DNA of 64,000 nucleotides from Oscillospiraceae bacterium (GTDB taxonomy: Bacteria; Bacillota; Clostridia; Oscillospirales; Oscillospiraceae). Every line of letters begins with the position of its first letter. Within the stretch, counting starts at the first letter, position 1. The notes beneath the pieces were generated by a model. The model did not search any database. It had not been told where the DNA came from and was given only the letters and a program-made list of their open reading frames with translations. This document shows positions 1-7,365 of the stretch, piece by piece. The stretch is taken from contig CAJTFN010000003.1 of NCBI GenBank assembly GCA_910575815.1, positions 200,173 to 264,172 of the forward strand. The letters are read 5' to 3'. The position numbers were made by a program, and so were the translations under genes.

Positions 1-1232
1 ACAGCGCCGGGGCCTCCCAGTTCAACCCCGGTCCCACCCAGGGCCAGCAGTCCCTGGAGGAGCTGTGCGCCTCCGCCGGGTGGGAGAAGGTCTGCGACTG
101 GTTTCAGATGCAGATTTTTTCCACGGAGAATCCCAGCGCCGTCCCCCTGGAGACCGACGAGGCCCTGCGGCTGGAGGGCCTCCACCGCAGCATGCGGAAG
201 AGCTTTCTCCCCACCACCGTTGTTCTTCTGGCGTTCTCCCTGCTCTTCGCGGCCTCTTTCCTCTACTCGCTGATCTCCGGGAACATGTACCGGCTGTTCT
301 CCAGCAATGCCCATCTGTTCTCCGGGACCATGTTTTTGCTGCTGGCGGGGCTGGAGGCCTACACTCTCTGGCACTACTACCACTGGCGGAAGGTTTCTCT
401 CCGCGCCGTGGGGGAGGGCGGGACCTGCGTCCCCCTGGGACCGGGCTACCGGCGGCTGAGCGCCGCTTTGCTGGCGCTGGTGGCGGTGCTGGCGGCGGGG
501 TATCTGCTGCTGGAAATCCTCACCGGCGGCTCGGGCCGGGCACTCTTTTACCTGGTGTACCTGGCCCTGTTTTTCCTGCTGGTCTTCCTGGTCCGGCGGA
601 CCTCGGCCCTCCTCCGGAAGCTCCGGGCCTCCAAGAGCGTCAACATCGTCCTCACCCTGGCGGTGGACGTGGTACTGGCCATCGCCCTGGTGGGCGGGCT
701 GGCCTATGGGGTCGTGCGCTTCCATTGGTTCTTCGGCCTGGAGGGAGAAACCTATGTATACCAGCACATCGAATGGGACCTCTCCCCCCGGGAGGACTTC
801 CCCCTGACCCTGACGGACCTCACCGGGGAACACTATGCCCACATCCGCCGGCGGCTCTTTGAAAGCGGCTCCTTCTTCCTGCCAGAGCGGGAATATTCCG
901 AGACGGCCCTGCCCCAGGGCGAAACTGAAAGCGGCCTTCTGCGCTATACCCTCTGGGACCCCAAGTTCCCCCGGCTTCAGCAGGCCCTGCTGCGGGAACA
1001 GCTGAAAACCGGAGGCTATAACGGCCCTCTCTTTGACAGCCACTACGCCTATGTTCCGGAGGACCCAATTCCCTGGGGCGCGGAGACGGCCTACCGCCTC
1101 CACATCGACGGCAGCCCTAAGAACGCCTGGCTTCTGGCCTGGCCGGGCCGGGTGGTGGAGGTGAGTCTCGGCGGCGCGCTCTCAGAGGCCCCAAAAGCCC
1201 TGATCGCCGCCCGCCTGGGCCCGGGAACATGA
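1..1232 (+). CDS. DUF2812 membrane protein (5' end outside window)
   Basis: The reading frame is already open at base 3 and reads LEELCASAGWEKVCDWFQ before the first internal methionine at 108, so the gene starts upstream of the window. That stretch resembles the DUF2812 domain, often encoded next to PadR-type regulators. The rest holds about four hydrophobic segments between 200 and 720 and a C-terminal soluble part of about 150 residues. The function is unknown, and any regulator partner would lie outside the window. The gene is convergent with spo0A. The family call rests on one short N-terminal motif and the topology. Confidence 0.75.
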   Translation, partial: SAGASQFNPGPTQGQQSLEELCASAGWEKVCDWFQMQIFSTENPSAVPLETDEALRLEGLHRSMRKSFLPTTVVLLAFSLLFAASFLYSLISGNMYRLFSSNAHLFSGTMFLLLAGLEAYTLWHYYHWRKVSLRAVGEGGTCVPLGPGYRRLSAALLALVAVLAAGYLLLEILTGGSGRALFYLVYLALFFLLVFLVRRTSALLRKLRASKSVNIVLTLAVDVVLAIALVGGLAYGVVRFHWFFGLEGETYVYQHIEWDLSPREDFPLTLTDLTGEHYAHIRRRLFESGSFFLPEREYSETALPQGETESGLLRYTLWDPKFPRLQQALLREQLKTGGYNGPLFDSHYAYVPEDPIPWGAETAYRLHIDGSPKNAWLLAWPGRVVEVSLGGALSEAPKALIAARLGPGT

Positions 1233-1237
1233 AACGG

Positions 1238-1259
1238 GGGAGAGACGAAAGTCTCTCCC
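1238..1259. terminator. Hairpin between convergent genes
   Basis: A perfect 9-bp stem (GGGAGAGAC/GTCTCTCCC) is closed by a GAAA tetraloop. It lies between the stop of the DUF2812 gene and the stop of spo0A. There is no clear T-run on either side, so it may terminate weakly or only protect the 3' ends. Confidence 0.5.
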
Positions 1260-1272
1260 ACGTTCAGGCTCC

Positions 1273-2037
1273 TCAGGCCTTGAGAATCCAGTTGTCCCCG
1301 TTCAGCACCAGCCGGTCGGCGATCATGGCGATGAACTCGGAGTTGGTGGGCTTGCCCTTGGTGTTGGACACCGTGTAGCCGAAATACTTTTGCAGCGTCT
1401 CCAGGTCGCCCCGGTCCCAGGCCACCTCGATGGCGTGACGGATGGCCCGCTCCACCCGGGAGGGCGTGGTTCCAAAGCGCTTGGCCACGGCGGGATACAG
1501 CACCTTCGTCACAGCGTTGATGACCTCCATGTCGTTCACGGTGATAATGATGGCCTCCCGCAGGTATTGGTAGCCCTTGATATGGGCGGGAACACCGATC
1601 TCATGAATCACGGAGGTAACGATGTTTTTCAGAGCGAAGGCCCGCATCTCCGGAGACGAGGGCTTTTCGAACACACCGTGCATCCGGTCCAGCAGAGACT
1701 CCGGCTCAAAGGGCTTGGGCAGATAATAACTGACACCCAGTTTCTCCGCGTCGGCCAGGACCTGGTTGCCGCAAAAGGCGGAGACAATAATGGTCTTCGG
1801 CATGGTGCCCTCCTGCTCCTTCAGCTTCTGGAGCAGGCCCAATCCATCCAGCCCCGGCAGGGCCACGTCCATCACCAACAGATCGGGTCTCTGTGTCCCA
1901 AGCCGCTCCAGGGCCACCCGACCATCTCCGGCGGAGCCCATCACGGCAAATTCCCCGTCCCGCTCAATCGCCTCCTGCAGCATTGCGCGGAACTCTTCGC
2001 TGGCATCCGCCAGAAACACGGTTTTCTTATTTTCCAT
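1273..2037 (-). CDS. spo0A: Sporulation master response regulator Spo0A
   Basis: 254 aa. An N-terminal receiver domain (about 1-120) carries phospho-acceptor D57 in [10 protein letters not shown], a conserved Ser in IIVSAF and Lys in LPKPF. The C-terminal Spo0A DNA-binding domain (about 140-250) contains the signature blocks [36 protein letters not shown] and [10 protein letters not shown]. Phosphorylated Spo0A turns on early sporulation genes and represses transition-state genes. The acidic pocket is reduced: where Bacillus subtilis has ADDN, this protein has ADAS, leaving only D11. The gene stands alone with no spoIVB upstream. Promoter and Spo0A-box candidates lie at 2102-2271. Confidence 0.97.
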   Translation of the reverse strand: MENKKTVFLADASEEFRAMLQEAIERDGEFAVMGSAGDGRVALERLGTQRPDLLVMDVALPGLDGLGLLQKLKEQEGTMPKTIIVSAFCGNQVLADAEKLGVSYYLPKPFEPESLLDRMHGVFEKPSSPEMRAFALKNIVTSVIHEIGVPAHIKGYQYLREAIIITVNDMEVINAVTKVLYPAVAKRFGTTPSRVERAIRHAIEVAWDRGDLETLQKYFGYTVSNTKGKPTNSEFIAMIADRLVLNGDNWILKA

Positions 2038-2101
2038 GATGATTCCCTTTCCTTCATGATTGGCTGTCGGAGCGTGCTGACGCTCTCAGCGCCTTTTCTA
2101 T

Positions 2102-2130
2102 AAAATAGCATAAATTTCCAGAATTTTCAA
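2102..2130 (-). promoter_or_regulatory. SigA-type promoter of spo0A
   Basis: On the minus strand TTGAAA (2130-2125) is followed after 17 bp by TATTTT (2107-2102), with an extended -10 TGC. It would give a leader of about 60 nt before the spo0A start codon at 2037. Confidence 0.6.
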
Positions 2131-2159
2131 GACAGGATTACAAAAAAACAGAAGTTTTC

Positions 2160-2166
2160 TTCGACA
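2160..2166 (-). promoter_or_regulatory. Perfect 0A box upstream of the spo0A promoter
   Basis: TTCGACA on the plus strand reads TGTCGAA on the minus strand, an exact match to the Spo0A box TGNCGAA. It lies about 30 bp upstream of the -35 element, a position that fits autoregulation. Confidence 0.5.
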
Positions 2167-2244
2167 TTTTTTTCGAAATACAGGCAAAACACCATATATT
2201 GTGCATTTTTTAATTTTTTCGAGGCGATTCTACCAAACGTTCCC

Positions 2245-2271
2245 GGTCGAAGTCTGTTGAAGATGGTCGAA
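2245..2271 (+). promoter_or_regulatory. Three 0A-box-like heptamers at 10-bp spacing
   Basis: GGTCGAA (2245-2251), TGTTGAA (2255-2261) and GGTCGAA (2265-2271) each differ from TGTCGAA by one base. They repeat with an exact 10-bp period, which is the spacing of tandem 0A boxes in the B. subtilis abrB promoter. Confidence 0.45.
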
Positions 2272-2749
2272 GGGCCCGGGTGGGAGGACATTCTTCGCAA
2301 AAATTTTACCTACTTCCAAGGGCCGCTCCGGACCGCTTCACGCCCTTTTCCCGCGTCTGCTGTCACCGGACCGCCATGCGGCGTCATTTTGAGGAAATTT
2401 TTAAAAGTGCCGTTTCGGAAAATGCAAAATTTTGAATTCAATCTGAAACGCGAAAAATTATACATAATTTGTGGTTAGCTGTTCAAATGCGACATTTCCG
2501 GTTTCCGCGCCCCGTTTTCTCTCCGGAGCCATCCCGCCACCGGGGGAATGACCCCGGCGAAATGGGCCGGTCCTTCACCTGCCAGAGAGGAAAAAGTGAG
2601 AAAAGTGCTATCCGTTTTCCCTCGAATCTTTCACCGTCCACGGGGCAGGAAGTCCCGGGAAACGGGAGGGGTCCTCTCGGAGCCATGTTTTTTCGCTTTC
2701 CCTTCGGGCCGAACTGTGTTATGATAGTTTGAAAAAGGAGGGGAGCTTC
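2272..2749. other. Gene-free region upstream of the Nudix gene
   Basis: About 480 bases with lower G+C than the flanks and no reading frame with a convincing ribosome site. A TATGAT at 2720-2725 could be a -10 element for the Nudix gene, but no good -35 sits 17 bp upstream. Nothing else was recognised. Confidence 0.5.
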
Positions 2750-3328
2750 ATGGACCTGATTGCCCAGCTGCGCGTCTACAAACCCTGGAACGCCCAGGAG
2801 ACCCAGGACCGGGTGGAACTGCTCCGCCGTCTGGAAAGCGGCGAGGAACTTTACGGACGGGAAAACGCCTCCGCCCACCTGACAGCCTCCGCCTGGGTCG
2901 TCAGCCCGGACCGGACCCAGGTCCTGCTGGCCTATCACAATCTCTACGACTCCTGGTCTTGGCTGGGGGGCCACGCCGACGGGGAGCGGGATCTGCTGTC
3001 CGTCGCAATGCGGGAGGTCCGGGAGGAGAGCGGCCTGGAGATCCTGCGGCCGCTGTCGGCGGCTCCCTATTCCCTGGAAATTCTGACGGTAGACGGCCAC
3101 GAGAAGCGAGGCCGGTATGTCTCCTCCCATCTCCATTTGAACGTCACCTACCTTCTGGAAGGGGACCCGGCCGCCCCAGTGCGCTGCAAGCCGGACGAAA
3201 ACAGCCGCGTAGGCTGGTTCGGCCTGGAGGAGGCGGTAGCCGCCTCCTCAGAGCCTTGGTTCCGCCAGCGGATTTACACCAAACTGAACGCCAAGCTGGG
3301 AGCTTATCTCCCTTCGAACCAGCCGTGA
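2750..3328 (+). CDS. Nudix hydrolase
   Basis: 192 aa. The ATG at 2750 follows AAGGAGGGG at 2735-2743; an upstream in-frame TTG at 2729 lies before the ribosome site and is unlikely. The Nudix box is present at about 73-95 as GGHADGERDLLSVAM followed by REVREESGL. Counting back from REVREESGL, the first Glu of GX5E is replaced by Arg, as in a subgroup of HAD-G-type Nudix proteins; the metal-binding REVxEE core is intact. It should cleave a nucleoside-diphosphate-linked substrate that cannot be named. Its TGA overlaps the GTG start of the methyltransferase (GTGA), so the two are translationally coupled. Confidence 0.85.
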   Translation: MDLIAQLRVYKPWNAQETQDRVELLRRLESGEELYGRENASAHLTASAWVVSPDRTQVLLAYHNLYDSWSWLGGHADGERDLLSVAMREVREESGLEILRPLSAAPYSLEILTVDGHEKRGRYVSSHLHLNVTYLLEGDPAAPVRCKPDENSRVGWFGLEEAVAASSEPWFRQRIYTKLNAKLGAYLPSNQP

Positions 3329-4041
3329 GTGCCTTACGCTGGGAGGCGCTGAAGCCCGGCGGCCTCCGTTTCGTCTGGGGCGGCGGGCAGTTCCGGCCCG
3401 GGTTGGACAGTTTTCTCCTGTCCTCCCTGCCAAAGCTGAAACCAGGGCTCCGGGTCTGCGACTTGGGCTGCGGCACGGGGCTGCTCTCCCTTCTGCTGCT
3501 CCAGCGCCAGCCCGCCCTGACGGTCACCGGCTTGGACATCCAGGAGGAGGCCATCCGTTTGGCAACACTGGCAGCCCTGGAAAACGGCCTGACAGACCGT
3601 CTCCGTTTTTGCCTGGGAGACCTTCGGGAGACGCCCTTGCCCGCCGGGGACTATGATCTGGTGGTCTGCAACCCTCCCTACTTTCCTCCAAACAGCGGCC
3701 CCCCGCCCAAGGGGAAGGCCCGCCGAACCGCCCGGACAGAACAGGACTGCACGCTGGAGGACGTCTGCGGCGCGGCGTCCCGGCTGCTGCGCTGGGGCGG
3801 GGCCCTCTGCCTGGTCCACAAGCCGGAGCGTCTGGCAGACCTCTTCTGTGCCTTGCGCCCGGCGGGTCTGGAGCCCAAGCGTCTCCGCCTGGTTTCCCCC
3901 CGCCCGGAGGCGGCCCCCTCTTTGGTGCTGCTGGAGGCCCGCCGGGGCGGGAAACCGGGCCTGGCTATTCTCCCGCCTCTGATTCTGGAAAGCGACGGCG
4001 CGCCCACGGAGGAACTGAACCGGATTTACTTCCGGACTTAG
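3325..4041 (+). CDS. tRNA1(Val) A37 N6-methyltransferase-like (TrmN6/YabB)
   Basis: 238 aa from a GTG that overlaps the Nudix stop codon. Class I SAM methyltransferase: motif I VCDLGCGTGLLSLL (about 43-56), motif II GLDIQEEAI, and catalytic NPPYFPP (about 115) typical of N6-adenine methyltransferases. The length fits the YfiC/TrmN6 family, and the next gene is rsmI, which also follows yabB in Bacillus. It is expected to methylate adenine 37 of tRNA1(Val). The TAG stop is fused to the edge of a repeat element at 4043. The specificity is inferred from family and neighbourhood. Confidence 0.85.
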   Translation: MSALRWEALKPGGLRFVWGGGQFRPGLDSFLLSSLPKLKPGLRVCDLGCGTGLLSLLLLQRQPALTVTGLDIQEEAIRLATLAALENGLTDRLRFCLGDLRETPLPAGDYDLVVCNPPYFPPNSGPPPKGKARRTARTEQDCTLEDVCGAASRLLRWGGALCLVHKPERLADLFCALRPAGLEPKRLRLVSPRPEAAPSLVLLEARRGGKPGLAILPPLILESDGAPTEELNRIYFRT

Positions 4042-4042
4042 A

Positions 4043-4160
4043 GCAGTTCCCAGAAATAATGAGAAAAAAGGAAGCGAGGGCGGGGAGCGCAGGGCAAGGC
4101 GGAGGACGCAGACGTGCTGACGCCTGTCAAGGGCGACAGCACGCCCCTGCCGGATTTCAT
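4043..4160 (+). repeat. MITE-like repeat, copy A (truncated)
   Basis: Starts right after the trmN6 stop (CTTAG) with a 24-bp end beginning GCAGTTCCCAGAAAT; 22 of 24 bases match the end of the second copy at 17526-17677, which is in the opposite orientation. Similarity to that copy continues through GAAGCGAGGGC and GAGCGCAGGGCAAGG up to about 4160, then stops, so the far terminal repeat is missing here. It fills the trmN6-rsmI spacer. Confidence 0.7.
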
Positions 4161-4192
4161 CGGAGGCGCCGGCCTCCAGGAGAGGAGCTAAC

Positions 4193-5029
4193 ATGAGCGG
4201 AACGCTGTATCTGGTCGCCACACCCATCGGCAATCTGGGGGACCTCTCTCCCAGGGCCCTGGAGACGCTGGCGGCGGTGGATTTCATCGCGGCGGAGGAC
4301 ACTCGGGTGTCCTTGAAGCTGCTGAATCATTTTGAGATTAAAAAACCCCTGGTCAGCTACCACCAACACAATCATACCTCCGCCGGCCCCTCGATTCTGG
4401 CCCGGCTGCTGACGGGAGAGAGCTGCGCCCTGGTCACCGACGCCGGAACCCCCGCCATTTCGGATCCCGGCGAGGATCTGGTGCGCCTCTGCGCAGAAAA
4501 CGGCGTGGAGGTTTTCTCCATCCCCGGCTGCTGCGCCGCCGTCAGCGCCCTGGCGGTCAGCGGGCTGCCCACGGGGCGCTTTACCTTCGAGGGCTTTTTA
4601 TCCATGACAAAGAAGAACCGCCGGGAACACCTGGAGAGCCTGAAACACGAGTCCCGGACGATGATCTTTCACGAGGCCCCCCATAAGCTCCGGGCCACCC
4701 TGGCGGACTTGGCCGAGACCTTCGGCCCGGACCGGCGGATTGCCCTTTGCCGGGAGCTGACCAAGCTCCACGAGGAAACCCGCCGCTGCACCCTGGGGGA
4801 AGCCGCCGCCTATTACGCCGGGAATACCCCCCGGGGGGAGTATGTGCTGGTCGTGGCAGGAGCACAGCCGGAGTCCTCCGCCGCCGTAACGCTGGATGAG
4901 GGCGCGGCTCAGGTCCTGGCTCTGGTAGAGGCCGGAACCCGGCTGAAAGAGGCGGCCAAAGAGGTGTCGGAGCACACCGGCCTCTCGAAAAACGAACTTT
5001 ACGCCGCCGCCCTGGAGCGGCGGGACTAA
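4193..5029 (+). CDS. rsmI: 16S rRNA 2'-O-ribose C1402 methyltransferase RsmI
   Basis: 278 aa, full length for RsmI. Tetrapyrrole-methylase fold with LYLVATPIGNLGD at the start, AAEDTR (about 35), the glycine-rich VTDAGTPAISDPG (about 80-92), and FEGFLS. It transfers a methyl from SAM to the ribose of C1402 in the decoding centre of 16S rRNA. The ATG follows AGGAGAGGAG. It lies downstream of trmN6, as in Bacillus. Its TAA stop lies inside the CTAAG direct repeat that flanks the inverted-repeat element at 5031. Confidence 0.95.
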   Translation: MSGTLYLVATPIGNLGDLSPRALETLAAVDFIAAEDTRVSLKLLNHFEIKKPLVSYHQHNHTSAGPSILARLLTGESCALVTDAGTPAISDPGEDLVRLCAENGVEVFSIPGCCAAVSALAVSGLPTGRFTFEGFLSMTKKNRREHLESLKHESRTMIFHEAPHKLRATLADLAETFGPDRRIALCRELTKLHEETRRCTLGEAAAYYAGNTPRGEYVLVVAGAQPESSAAVTLDEGAAQVLALVEAGTRLKEAAKEVSEHTGLSKNELYAAALERRD

Positions 5030-5030
5030 G

Positions 5031-5188
5031 AGCCTGTTTAAAATCTCCAGGTATGCCGGATGGGCGGGGATTTTCCCGCCAGACAAGGAAATTTTGCGCG
5101 GGAATCCTGACGGATTTCAAGGAAAATTGACGCAGTATGGTGGGAAAAGACCTGCCCAGACGGCGTGCATGGAGATTTTAAACAGGCT
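5031..5188. mobile_element. 158-bp inverted-repeat element with CTAAG direct repeats
   Basis: Perfect 19-bp terminal inverted repeats (AGCCTGTTTAAAATCTCCA at 5031-5049 and its complement at 5170-5188) bound an element with no coding capacity. It is flanked by CTAAG at 5026-5030 and 5189-5193, a likely 5-bp target-site duplication. The left copy contains the rsmI stop codon. Size and structure fit a MITE mobilised by a transposase elsewhere. Confidence 0.8.
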
Positions 5189-5240
5189 CTAAGACGCGCC
5201 CTCCTTCCTTCCATGCGGCAAATCCCCCTAAAACGGCGTT

Positions 5241-5271
5241 TTGACGGTTTTCAATCAGACTCTAGTATAAT
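5241..5271 (+). promoter_or_regulatory. Possible SigA promoter for the LytM gene
   Basis: TTGACG (5241-5246) and TATAAT (5266-5271), with a long 19-bp spacer. It lies 56 bp upstream of the start codon and just beyond the inserted element. A sporulation sigma site was not recognised. Confidence 0.45.
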
Positions 5272-5327
5272 TTGGCAGTCCTTCGTCCATACTTCCCTCA
5301 GACTATTTATGAGGGAGGAACTCTTGC

Positions 5328-6044
5328 ATGGAAAACAAACTGAAATCCGTTCTCAGCGGCACGGGCTTTTACGTCCTGCTGACCATCTGTCTGGCGGTGG
5401 CGGGGGTGAGCGGCTATCTGCTCCTCTTCTCCGGAGACCGGGCAGAGGAAGCCCCGCCTCCGGCTCCCGTCAGCGTCCCGGTGGAGGACGTCTACGTCCC
5501 CGAACCGGAGGAGACGGGAGAGGAGGAGGAAGCGCCCCCGGTGGAAGCCTCCGCTCCGGTTCCGGTGGAGGTGGAAATCGTTCCGCTCATGCCGGAGGCG
5601 GAGGTGGACGACACACCGGTAATCGCCGCACCGCCTCAGCTCACGGTCTCGCCGCTGAAGGGGGAGGTGCTCATGGCCTTCTCCATGGACCAGCTGGTGT
5701 ACAGTCCCACCCTGGCGGACTGGCGGACCCACGACGGCGTGGATATTTCAGCGACCCCTGGAACCACGGTTCTGGCGGCCACGGCCGGTACGGTGGCCTC
5801 GGTGGAGGACGACCCGCTGATGGGCACTACCGTTATGATCGACCATGAGGACGGCTACACCACCACTTACGCCAATCTCCAGGCCAAACCCACCGTGGAA
5901 CCCGGCGACCTGGTCACCGCCGGACAGATCATCGGCGCAGTGGGCACCACGGCGGCCGCAGAAGCGGCCCAGAGTCCCCATCTGCACTTCTCCGTCACCC
6001 AAAACGGCGAGGCCGTAGATCCCAACACATTTTTAGACCGCTAA
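5328..6044 (+). CDS. LytM/M23 endopeptidase-like exported protein, SpoIIQ-like
   Basis: 238 aa. One N-terminal membrane segment (about 13-34) is followed by a Pro/Glu/Val-rich linker (about 35-100) and a C-terminal M23/LytM domain. The zinc ligands look intact: H in RTHDGVDIS and the HLHF motif near the end. LMGTTVMIDH and DPNTFLDR fit SpoIIQ-type proteins of clostridia, which sit in the forespore membrane and engage SpoIIIAH; ordinary cell-wall M23 hydrolases are the alternative. GAGGGAGG precedes the ATG. It is monocistronic, with a strong terminator at 6047. Confidence 0.8.
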   Translation: MENKLKSVLSGTGFYVLLTICLAVAGVSGYLLLFSGDRAEEAPPPAPVSVPVEDVYVPEPEETGEEEEAPPVEASAPVPVEVEIVPLMPEAEVDDTPVIAAPPQLTVSPLKGEVLMAFSMDQLVYSPTLADWRTHDGVDISATPGTTVLAATAGTVASVEDDPLMGTTVMIDHEDGYTTTYANLQAKPTVEPGDLVTAGQIIGAVGTTAAAEAAQSPHLHFSVTQNGEAVDPNTFLDR

Positions 6045-6046
6045 AC

Positions 6047-6091
6047 AAACCCCGCCTTTCCAGCGTGAGTGCTGGGGAGGCGGGGTTTCTC
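6047..6091 (+). terminator. Rho-independent terminator
   Basis: An 18-bp stem (AAACCCCGCCTTTCCAGC with its near-perfect complement) with loop GTGAGT, ending in TTTCT. It follows the LytM gene stop by a few bases. Confidence 0.85.
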
Positions 6092-6163
6092 GGTCCCCGT
6101 GCCCCTTGTAAGCCTTGGGGAAAGGCGCCTCCAGTCCAATTGCCACATTCGTAAAGAAATATG

Positions 6164-6191
6164 TTGTATTTTGCTTTACATATGCTATAAT
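6164..6191 (+). promoter_or_regulatory. SigA promoter of the DinJ-fusion gene
   Basis: TTGTAT (6164-6169), 16-bp spacer, extended -10 TGC and TATAAT (6186-6191). The start codon follows 28 bp later. Confidence 0.7.
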
Positions 6192-6218
6192 AGAAGTGTA
6201 CTGAGAGGAGTGACGTTC

Positions 6219-7268
6219 ATGGCGCAGGTTATGGTAAATTTTCGCTTGGACGAAAGCGTCAAGAAAAATATGGAACAGGCCTGCAAGGAGATGGGAATGA
6301 GCATGACCTCCGCCTTCACGATCTTTGCCACCAAGGTGAGCAAGGAAAAGCGTATCCCCTTTGAGGTCACCGTAGAACCTCAGCTTCCGGAGCCGAAGCC
6401 CCAAGAGGAGACGGCGGCCCCCTGGGAAAAGCAGCTGAAGCTGACCTGGAAGCAGCAGCACCTGGAATCCCTGTGCACGAAAATCCGCCGGTCTCTCACC
6501 AGAATCTATACCGCCATTCACCCGTCCATCACGGGCCTGACCATGGAGCACATCCGCCTTCTGTGCGGCGACGAACTCAAGGACAAGACCGCCGCCGTCT
6601 CCGCCGCCGGCCGGGCCCTGTTCTCCAGCCGAACCGTGAAAACCCTGCAGGAACGGGACTTGAGCATACTGGACGAATATCTGAACGGCCTGTCGGACAT
6701 CGCGGAGGACATCCAGGAAATCGAGCACACCCTGGTTCCCGCCATGAAGGCCTGGTCCGGCGGAGACACTGCCTGTTTCCTCCCCTACGCGCAGCAGCTG
6801 GACGCCCTCTCCCAGGACATGGACCGGCTGCAGCCCGTTCTGCAGCGCTTCCTGCGCTCCACCGTCCGGCGGCCCGGCAGCGCCCGCTTCGTCCTGGCGC
6901 AGCTTCAACAGGCCGCCGCGCCGGTCCGGACGGAAGAGGTTCGGGCGGCCCTGGAAGAGCTGGAGTCCCTGGTTCTCCAGAGCTATGGGGACCTGGAGAA
7001 CTCCACAAAAACCCGCCTGGAATCCCACTATCTTCAAACGCTGATCCGGGCCCTGCAAGAGCTGAGCCAAGCGGAACAAAGCGGCCACGATTCCCAGGAG
7101 AAAGCCCTCCTGTGCCTCCGGGCCATCCATGTGGTCTCCCGGGTCATCGCCGGCGGCGAGGAGGCCCGGCGGGAACGGACCCGGCGAAGCCTGGAGGCGG
7201 AGGTCTCCGCTCTGGAACGCCTGGCCTCTATGCGAGGCGACGTAGCGGAGGACAGGCTGGAGGCCTGA
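6219..7268 (+). CDS. RelB/DinJ-type antitoxin domain fused to a long helical domain
   Basis: 349 aa from the ATG at 6219, preceded by GAGAGGAG. Residues 1-50 (MAQVMVNFRLDESVKKNMEQ... SMTSAFTIFATKV) match the ribbon-helix-helix N terminus of RelB/DinJ antitoxins. A Pro/Glu linker (about 52-70) then leads to about 280 residues that look all-helical and charged, with no enzyme motif I know. DinJ proteins are normally 80-100 aa and adjoin a YafQ/RelE toxin, but no toxin-like gene is on either side. The next gene is flotillin, 97 bp away. It is more likely a DNA-binding regulator or structural protein than a classical antitoxin; function unknown. Confidence 0.7.
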   Translation: MAQVMVNFRLDESVKKNMEQACKEMGMSMTSAFTIFATKVSKEKRIPFEVTVEPQLPEPKPQEETAAPWEKQLKLTWKQQHLESLCTKIRRSLTRIYTAIHPSITGLTMEHIRLLCGDELKDKTAAVSAAGRALFSSRTVKTLQERDLSILDEYLNGLSDIAEDIQEIEHTLVPAMKAWSGGDTACFLPYAQQLDALSQDMDRLQPVLQRFLRSTVRRPGSARFVLAQLQQAAAPVRTEEVRAALEELESLVLQSYGDLENSTKTRLESHYLQTLIRALQELSQAEQSGHDSQEKALLCLRAIHVVSRVIAGGEEARRERTRRSLEAEVSALERLASMRGDVAEDRLEA

Positions 7269-7365
7269 GAAAAATTCCAAGTCGCCGGGAACACCGTCCC
7301 TTCGTTCCGGCTTGTTTTCATAATAGTATAGCGGTTGTGTTCTATATTGAAAGGAGGAGTTTTTC

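Noticed and set aside
2257..2732. Short open frames between spo0A and the Nudix gene
   Set aside because: No ribosome sites, no recognisable motifs, and they run through the Spo0A-box region.
6219..7268. Classical type II toxin-antitoxin locus
   Set aside because: Only the DinJ-like domain is present. No toxin-sized gene lies up- or downstream, and the protein is three to four times longer than an antitoxin.
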